Assembly: GCA_934597345.1 (NCBI GenBank)
Contig: CAKTRJ010000013.1
Coordinates: 1-57,708 of the forward strand
DNA from: an uncultured Oscillospiraceae bacterium
GTDB lineage: Bacteria > Bacillota > Clostridia > Oscillospirales > Oscillospiraceae
Direction: 5' to 3'
Length of the DNA: 57,708 nt
The notes below the pieces were generated by a model, which saw only the letters and a list, made by a program, of their open reading frames with translations, searched no databases and was not told the origin of the DNA. Shown in pieces: positions 52,546 to 57,708 of this stretch. The translations under genes were made by a program, and so were the position numbers. Numbering within the stretch: position 1 is the stretch's first letter; every line of letters begins with the position of its first letter.

Positions 52546-53277
52546 ATGCCATTTGAAAAAGAAATTAGAGACACCATTTTAGCGTATTGCATGCGCGATT
52601 TGCCAAATGACATCTGGTATGAAAATGCGTTTGATTTTGTGAAAGATAGCTCGCTCAAGGCAAGATTGATTTCAGAATTTAAAAATGCGCGATTTATATA
52701 CAAAATGTTTGAAGGGCTTGCCGCTGAAGACGAGTTGCTACTTGCCGAAGTGAAAATGCAGGTGCTAATGTATGCATCCATTTTCGAAGCAACGATTCAT
52801 TATGTCCTTTTTGATCAGTACTACAAAAACACTCCTATTGTTCAGAATCTGCTTACCCAAAAAGTCAACAAGCCATTTTCCATTCCCACCAGTCAATTAT
52901 CTGCTATTAATAAACTGCTTTTTCATGACGGAAAAACAATTATACCTTATTTTGAAACTACGCAAAAACGAGATATTACTAAAGTTCGGTTTGATGAAAA
53001 ATGTATTGCAGCGTTCCAACTCGGTATCTTAACGGGGATTTCTGAACAAAATGACCCTACTGCGGATATTTTGTCGGATATCAAACAGATTGCAGGTATG
53101 CCCCCCTTCTGTGCTGAATTAATTAGGATTTACGAGGTTCGCAACGCAATTCATTTGCATGCAGAATTAAAAAAGGAAATAGATTATCATTTGGCTCTTT
53201 CCAAAATTGCATATCGAAGAATGCAACCTTTCCTAAATCAAATCAGAACCAAACTGAATACAGATGGTTTGCTCTGA
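52546..53277 (+). CDS. AT-rich accessory gene, HEPN-like motif
   Basis: 243 aa, soluble, mostly helical, no recognised full-length family. Near the C-terminus it has VRNAIHLHAE, matching the RNxxxH motif of HEPN-type RNases. The base composition and AT-rich codons clearly differ from the GC-rich neighbours, which suggests transfer. GGAG lies 9 nt before ATG 52546; an ATG at 52537 is too close to it. Together with the DUF4238 gene it may form a two-gene cargo, possibly a defence or toxin pair (inference only). Confidence 0.6.
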   Translation: MPFEKEIRDTILAYCMRDLPNDIWYENAFDFVKDSSLKARLISEFKNARFIYKMFEGLAAEDELLLAEVKMQVLMYASIFEATIHYVLFDQYYKNTPIVQNLLTQKVNKPFSIPTSQLSAINKLLFHDGKTIIPYFETTQKRDITKVRFDEKCIAAFQLGILTGISEQNDPTADILSDIKQIAGMPPFCAELIRIYEVRNAIHLHAELKKEIDYHLALSKIAYRRMQPFLNQIRTKLNTDGLL

Positions 53278-53368
53278 AAACCTTCTAACAGCACCTGGTG
53301 GGAAGACCCCAAATGTACGAGTGACTATTTTTAATAGGGCGTATATGAGTAGATTGGAGCGGGTCAGC

Positions 53369-54400
53369 ATGGCAACTACAACCAAAAAGCAACATTATGT
53401 CTGGAGAAAGTATCTTGCGCCGTGGACGAATAACGGAAGCCTTGATACAGGAAAGATCTTCGTGTATCGGAAAAAAACAAGGGGCACACAGCAGGTAATT
53501 GAACAGCGCGGACTGATGAAAATAGGGTTTGAAAACTATTTTTACGATATCAGCGGCTTTACCAAGAAAGATATCAGAGTATATGAACAGTTTCTTGCGT
53601 ATATACAGAAAGATCAGTTGATTCAATTTGGCGTAAACACGGAGACCCTGGAGCTCGCAAATTCCCAAAAAGATTTTATCGAAAAGGAAATCATGTGTTC
53701 TGCCGAAGACATTGACAATTCGTATCATTTTCTTGATCTGTTAAAATCAAAGAATCCCTCATTTTATCAGGATAGCACCGCACAGGTATTGATCAACACG
53801 CTAAAGGATGAGATTATTAACCGCGTTATGTTTCAAGAACAAGTCTTATCGGACCAGGAATTGATTCAAAAAATGGTCGAATGTGCGGACGATATAGATA
53901 CACCAGACTTGAAGTATGAGTTCAATTTATTTTTTTGTATTCAATATTTTCGTTCACCCAAAATTCATGGCAACCTTTCAAAATCCTTTGAGGATTTTAA
54001 AAAACTCTCTCCTGATTATTCTGACCTGAAAGCAAACTTTTTTGTGAAACTGATCACCCTGTATTACGCACAGAAGATGGCACTGAATATCACCCAGAAT
54101 TTAAAATCGAAATTGGTGGTATATGAAAACAGGACAGCGCTCCCATTTATCACTGGAGACACCCCCATCGTTGTACACCCGCGTTCGAGCGCCCAATTGA
54201 CGGTGTTTTACTATCCCATTTCACCTGAGATTGCTGTCAGTATGATGATTTCCAATATATTCTCATTCAAGGAGAATGAAGTTGTACCGATTGACGATGT
54301 CTCCAAGGTAAAAGCGTTTAATGACATGCTGTACGAAAATTGCTTCAATGAAGTGTACGCAAACGACAATAAGATATTAAATGTGTACTGCACACCCTAA
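53369..54400 (+). CDS. DUF4238 protein, AT-rich accessory gene
   Basis: 343 aa. N-terminus QHYVWRKYLAPWT matches the opening of DUF4238 (HYVPxxYLxxF-type); a later TGDTPIVVHPR segment is also family-like. Function of DUF4238 is unknown; members occur often in mobile and accessory islands. Starts considered: 53264 and 53345, without good ribosome binding sites, and 53369 with GGAG 10 nt upstream, which I chose. 91-nt gap after the HEPN-like gene. Codon usage is AT-rich. Confidence 0.7.
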   Translation: MATTTKKQHYVWRKYLAPWTNNGSLDTGKIFVYRKKTRGTQQVIEQRGLMKIGFENYFYDISGFTKKDIRVYEQFLAYIQKDQLIQFGVNTETLELANSQKDFIEKEIMCSAEDIDNSYHFLDLLKSKNPSFYQDSTAQVLINTLKDEIINRVMFQEQVLSDQELIQKMVECADDIDTPDLKYEFNLFFCIQYFRSPKIHGNLSKSFEDFKKLSPDYSDLKANFFVKLITLYYAQKMALNITQNLKSKLVVYENRTALPFITGDTPIVVHPRSSAQLTVFYYPISPEIAVSMMISNIFSFKENEVVPIDDVSKVKAFNDMLYENCFNEVYANDNKILNVYCTP

Positions 54401-54412
54401 CAATTAACGCCC

Positions 54413-55684
54413 CTATAACGTATTGAAGATTCTTTCCATTGTAATCTCATCTACCTCCTGCTCCAGTTCCCGTACTTTTTCCTGTAACGACAAAATGTGG
54501 GCGTCGAGGATTGGTTTCCTCAACGCCCACATTTTTTGCAGCTGTGCCAGCTTCTCTACCTCCTCGGCACACTGCTCCCGCACAGTTTCGGCACACGCCT
54601 GCACCTCGGCATCCAGTACCTCCTCACGGATACGGTGGGAGGAGCAATAGGCTTTTCCATTCCGATGATACCCACGGCACACATATTCCACACGACTCTT
54701 GCCGTTCCAGCAGCGGATCATAGGAATGAACGCATTCCCACATTCCCGGCAGGTCAGCAGCCCCGCGTAACGGTGCTTGGCTTGATTGCCGTTTACGGGG
54801 CGGGCCTGTTGTTTGAGCAAGCGCTGTACCTGCTCCCATTCCTGTTTTCCTATGATTACGGGGAAGAATCCCTCATGACGATACCAGTCGGTTTTATCTA
54901 TATGCTTGGCCTTACCGTTGTTGTATTCTCTGCGGTGGTTGTTCAGCACGCCGGTGTACGCTTCTTCCACCAAGATGTTTTTCACACTGGCATATGTCCA
55001 TAGGAACTGACCGTCACGGGTTTTGTGCGTTTGTCGCACTTCTCTGCCGCACCGTTCGGCCCGGAGTTGCGCCGGGGTCTTTCGCCCCATAATGTTGAGC
55101 CTGCGGGATATCTCTTTCTGCCCGCACCCCTGTAAGTACAGAGAATAGATGATCTGCACCGTGACCGCTGCTTCTGTGTCAACCTTGATCTGCACCGTGT
55201 TTTTGTCTTTCCAGTAGCCGAAGGGCGGCGTGATCACAACGCCATCTTTCTGCTTCTGGCGGTATCCCGCCCGGATCTTTTTGCCAATATCCTTCGCATA
55301 ATAATCATTCATCAGGCCGCGGACGCCGATGATCAAGTCATCTTCGTCGCAGAATGTATCAACGCCCTCCGTGGCAGAGATCACACGCACCTGGTGTTCC
55401 CGCAGGTAGTCAATAAACAATGCGGTCTGGGTCCTATGGCGGCCAAGCCGGGATAAATCTTTCACGATGACAGCGTCGATCATATCAGCGTCTACAGCCG
55501 CCGTGAGCTCGTCCAGCCCACGGCGGTCAAAACTCATGCCGCTTATATTGTCATCGAAGGACTGTCCTACGATGGTGTACTCGTGCTGCTCGGCAAACGC
55601 CTGGCAGATCTCCCGCTGATTCAGCAGAGAGTTCATCTCACGGTCATCATCATTAGAAAGCCGCGCGTAGAGCCATACCCGCAT
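54413..55684 (-). CDS. Large serine recombinase 1
   Basis: 423 aa. Resolvase domain with catalytic Ser10 in LYARLS and the conserved Arg segment SRLGRHR, a recombinase DNA-binding domain (PPFGYWKDK; RRLNIMGRKTP), a zinc ribbon (CRECG...CRGYH...CSSH) and a short C-terminal coiled coil. Shorter than the usual 500-600 residues but complete in motifs. It starts 10 nt after recombinase 2; both are on one transcript. Such enzymes excise or integrate elements. Confidence 0.92.
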   Translation of the reverse strand: MRVWLYARLSNDDDREMNSLLNQREICQAFAEQHEYTIVGQSFDDNISGMSFDRRGLDELTAAVDADMIDAVIVKDLSRLGRHRTQTALFIDYLREHQVRVISATEGVDTFCDEDDLIIGVRGLMNDYYAKDIGKKIRAGYRQKQKDGVVITPPFGYWKDKNTVQIKVDTEAAVTVQIIYSLYLQGCGQKEISRRLNIMGRKTPAQLRAERCGREVRQTHKTRDGQFLWTYASVKNILVEEAYTGVLNNHRREYNNGKAKHIDKTDWYRHEGFFPVIIGKQEWEQVQRLLKQQARPVNGNQAKHRYAGLLTCRECGNAFIPMIRCWNGKSRVEYVCRGYHRNGKAYCSSHRIREEVLDAEVQACAETVREQCAEEVEKLAQLQKMWALRKPILDAHILSLQEKVRELEQEVDEITMERIFNTL

Positions 55685-55694
55685 CCGGTATCAC

Positions 55695-57353
55695 CTACTC
55701 CGCATAATAATCGCCGTAGATCGCCGCACCCAGCCTGTCATAGTCAAAATCTGCGGTGGGGAAGCAATCTGTCTGCGCTCCATTTTCGAAGATGTCCAGA
55801 TGGTCACGGAAGGGCGCTTTCAGCCGGATCTCCAAATCCAGCCTGCCATCCTCCTCATGAACGAGTATCTTCTCCACCAGCATTCTCAGATGTGCTTCTG
55901 ACATTTTACCCTCTCGCAGGATGTCGTCGATCAGGCTGATGTCCCGCTTCAGCTTGGCCTGTCGGCTGCGGAGCATTTCTGAAATATTCTGCAATTCTTC
56001 GATTTGTTTCTTGGCCTCCGCGATCTGCTCCTCACGCTTGGCGATCATGCGGTCGTAGCGTTCCGCGTTGGCCTTATCCCTGATGCGTTCCATCAGGATC
56101 ACCTCCACTTCTTCCTCCAGTAAGAGGATGTGTTCTTGCAGTTTACCTATTTTGGCACTGGCCGTGGAAGCCTTCGGCGTCCATCTCTCAATGAGCCATT
56201 CCATCCGCGACCAGTTTTCCTCATACATTTTCTTTGTTCGTAGGATCTCCGCGCCGATCAATCTGTCCAATGTTTCCTCGTCTACCATGTGAGATGCGCA
56301 GTGTTCCTTGCCATACCGATGGTAGGTGTCGCAGACATAGGCGACCCGTTCCCCGCTTTTCAGCTTGATTCGTTTTCCGATAAAGGTTCGGCCACAGTCC
56401 TTGCAGCGGAGTAATCCCCCGTACCGGAGAATACCCCGGTTGGTGCCCGCACGGACATTTTTCTCTTTGCGCTCTGCAAGGAGCGCCTGCGCCTGCTCCC
56501 ATATCTCACGGGTCACGATCATTGGCAGATAATTCTCATGTCGGAACTGTTCCTCCGGGTCTGTGAAGCGGAAGGTCTTATTGATCTTATTGCGCTCGCT
56601 CTTGTGGCAGATCAGGGTGCCGATGTAGCTTTCATCTCTTAAGATTCGCGCCACCATCGTTGCGTCCCACAGGTATTTTTTGAGGATGCCATCCTGGGTG
56701 TTGGGCAGGCGCTTATTTAGCAGTTCCGCCTGCATAAGTGCCGGCGTTTTTCTTCTCTGCTCATTCAGTGTGCGGGCGATGGCCTTCATGCCGCTGCCGC
56801 CGACATAGGCGGAGAAAATCAGTCGAACCGTTTCGGCGGCTTCCTCTACGACAACGACCTTTTTTGTGTTCTTATCCTTGAAGTAGCCGAATGGCGGGAT
56901 GGTCACGATGCCTTCCTTTTGCTTTTGCCGGTAACCGGTCCGCACACGACGGCTGCCGTCGCGGGCATAGAAGTCGTTGACCAGCCCCTTAAAGCCAATG
57001 ATAAGATCGTCGTTCTCATTGAAGGTGTCGATATTTTCCGTTGCGGACAGGACCCGCACATCATGTTCTCGGAGGTAGTCGATAAAGAGTGCGGTCTGCG
57101 TCCGGTGACGGCCCAAGCGAGACAGGTCTTTGACAATGATGGCTTCGATTTTGCCCGCTTCGACCGCTTCATAGATTTTGTCGATTCCCTCACGGTTGAA
57201 GTGCATACCGCTGACATTGTCATCGAAGGATTCTCCCACCACCTCGTGGCCGTTGCTGACAGCAAAGTTATATATGATTTTCCGTTGGTTGTTCAGAGAA
57301 TTCAGTTCTTCATCCTCATCTCTGGACAGCCGATAATAGAGCCAGACTTTCAT
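55695..57353 (-). CDS. Large serine recombinase 2
   Basis: 552 aa, full length. Catalytic Ser10 (LYYRLS), SRLGRHR, recombinase domain (PPFGYFKDK; LNEQRRKTP), zinc ribbon (CKDCGRTF...CDTYH...CASH) and a long coiled coil (about 375-470). Closely related to recombinase 1, with long identical stretches in the catalytic domain; divergence in the coiled coil suggests different partners or sites. First of the pair; its AAAGGAACGG ribosome binding site lies next to the inverted repeat 57369-57402. Confidence 0.95.
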   Translation of the reverse strand: MKVWLYYRLSRDEDEELNSLNNQRKIIYNFAVSNGHEVVGESFDDNVSGMHFNREGIDKIYEAVEAGKIEAIIVKDLSRLGRHRTQTALFIDYLREHDVRVLSATENIDTFNENDDLIIGFKGLVNDFYARDGSRRVRTGYRQKQKEGIVTIPPFGYFKDKNTKKVVVVEEAAETVRLIFSAYVGGSGMKAIARTLNEQRRKTPALMQAELLNKRLPNTQDGILKKYLWDATMVARILRDESYIGTLICHKSERNKINKTFRFTDPEEQFRHENYLPMIVTREIWEQAQALLAERKEKNVRAGTNRGILRYGGLLRCKDCGRTFIGKRIKLKSGERVAYVCDTYHRYGKEHCASHMVDEETLDRLIGAEILRTKKMYEENWSRMEWLIERWTPKASTASAKIGKLQEHILLLEEEVEVILMERIRDKANAERYDRMIAKREEQIAEAKKQIEELQNISEMLRSRQAKLKRDISLIDDILREGKMSEAHLRMLVEKILVHEEDGRLDLEIRLKAPFRDHLDIFENGAQTDCFPTADFDYDRLGAAIYGDYYAE

Positions 57354-57368
57354 AACCGTTCCTTTCCA

Positions 57369-57402
57369 CTATGGTGTGCCGATCATGCACGACACACCAT
57401 AG
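57369..57402. repeat. Inverted repeat before the serine recombinases
   Basis: 10-bp perfect arms CTATGGTGTG/CACACCATAG with a 14-bp centre, directly upstream of recombinase 2 and downstream of a small gene. No T-run, so a regulatory operator or a recombination (attachment or crossover) site is more likely than a terminator. Confidence 0.55.
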
Positions 57403-57434
57403 CACACAAGTTTCGCAATAGCTATCAAAACAAA

Positions 57435-57611
57435 TCAGGCGACTTCTGTTTCTACTTTAGCAACAAAATCAGCGGGCTGATTTGTATATGGATGATCCAC
57501 AGACAGATAGTCGTGGATCATCATTTTCAGGAAATCGTCAAACTGATCGTCCGTACCCACATAGGAGTACATGACGCTTGCAATATTGGATTCTTTTCTC
57601 TTTCTACCCAT
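57435..57611 (-). CDS. Small recombinase-associated protein
   Basis: 58 aa, basic N-terminus (MGRKRKESNIASVMYSYVGTD) and acidic middle; no membrane segment. I do not recognise a characterised function. Its place directly upstream of the recombinase pair suggests a cofactor such as a directionality factor, but this is only context. AAAGGAAC precedes ATG 57611. Confidence 0.65.
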   Translation of the reverse strand: MGRKRKESNIASVMYSYVGTDDQFDDFLKMMIHDYLSVDHPYTNQPADFVAKVETEVA

Positions 57612-57641
57612 AGCGTTCCTTTCTCCCGAAGTCAATTCGGG

Positions 57642-57673
57642 CAATAAAAATAGCAGACCTCACATGGTCTGCT
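57642..57673 (-). terminator. Terminator on the minus strand
   Basis: 8-bp stem AGCAGACC/GGTCTGCT with loop TCACAT, then a minus-strand T-run (TATTTTTATT). It overlaps the stop of a gene entering from the right. Confidence 0.7.
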
Positions 57674-57708
57674 GCCAGTCATAACTCACCTCGTCCTCGT
57701 GGTCATCT
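57660..57708 (-). CDS. C-terminal end of an unidentified gene entering from the right
   Basis: 15 codons reading DDHEDEVSYDWQQTM and a TGA stop, directly followed by the terminator. Too short to assign; it is presumably a further gene of the integrative element. Confidence 0.45.
   Translation of the reverse strand, partial: DDHEDEVSYDWQQTM

Overview
The window looks like chromosome of a GC-rich anaerobic Firmicute, most likely a gut Clostridia of the Oscillospiraceae type. Evidence: SepF, DivIVA, RicT, a mutS-mutL-miaA-hfq run, LspA, a reverse rubrerythrin paired with a PerR-type regulator, Gram-positive AGGAGG ribosome binding sites, and single-membrane lipoprotein and wall-hydrolase architecture. 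No rRNA, CRISPR array or classical IS transposase was seen.

Layout. 1-5700: start of ppdK (minus), then holB-ricT-HAD, a LysM/G5/M23 wall peptidase and a 61-aa membrane peptide. 5700-17460 (minus): a HAD phosphatase; divIVA, sepF, yggS and a HlyD-like adaptor; then hfq, miaA, mutL, mutS and miaB. REP-like 80-bp repeats lie just after hfq and mutS, and a MITE-like element lies between mutS and miaB. 17540-19250: lspA-rluD and tRNA-Val(GAC). 19250-19640: an ABC-ATPase relic. 19645-23470 (minus): a four-gene membrane cluster resembling Bacillus ydjG-ydjH-ydjI (SPFH, DUF5684, zinc-ribbon and TPM proteins).

23667-42171 is the most unusual part, an 18.5-kb catabolic island between two sugar-type regulators. 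A GntR/LacI-like regulator is followed by an operon for a two-subunit transketolase, an SDR and a zinc alcohol dehydrogenase. A second long operon encodes thiamine-dependent 2-oxoacid/acetoin dehydrogenase E1 alpha and beta; a NitT/TauT-type ABC importer with one lipoprotein, two permeases and two non-identical ATPases; a LarA-like nickel-pincer racemase homologue; E2, E3 and another SDR. A TauE-like exporter and a LacI regulator follow. I read it as uptake, stereochemical inversion, oxidation and CoA-dependent cleavage of a hydroxylated carbon source. The substrate cannot be read from the sequence. The two ATPases have complementary defects (switch histidine lost in one, signature motif lost in the other), which suggests an asymmetric heterodimeric importer.

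42190-52040 returns to core-type genes: reverse rubrerythrin and PerR, an EF-G-like GTPase with altered G motifs, a degenerate P-type ATPase-like membrane protein, rlmB, ftsH and a pyridoxal kinase.

52155-57708 is an accessory edge. A degenerate tRNA-Leu copy with its own promoter and terminator precedes an intact tRNA-Leu(TAG). Then come two AT-rich foreign genes (one HEPN-like, one DUF4238), two tandem large serine recombinases, a small recombinase-associated protein and the tail of another gene. This is probably the edge of an integrative element that continues past the right end.
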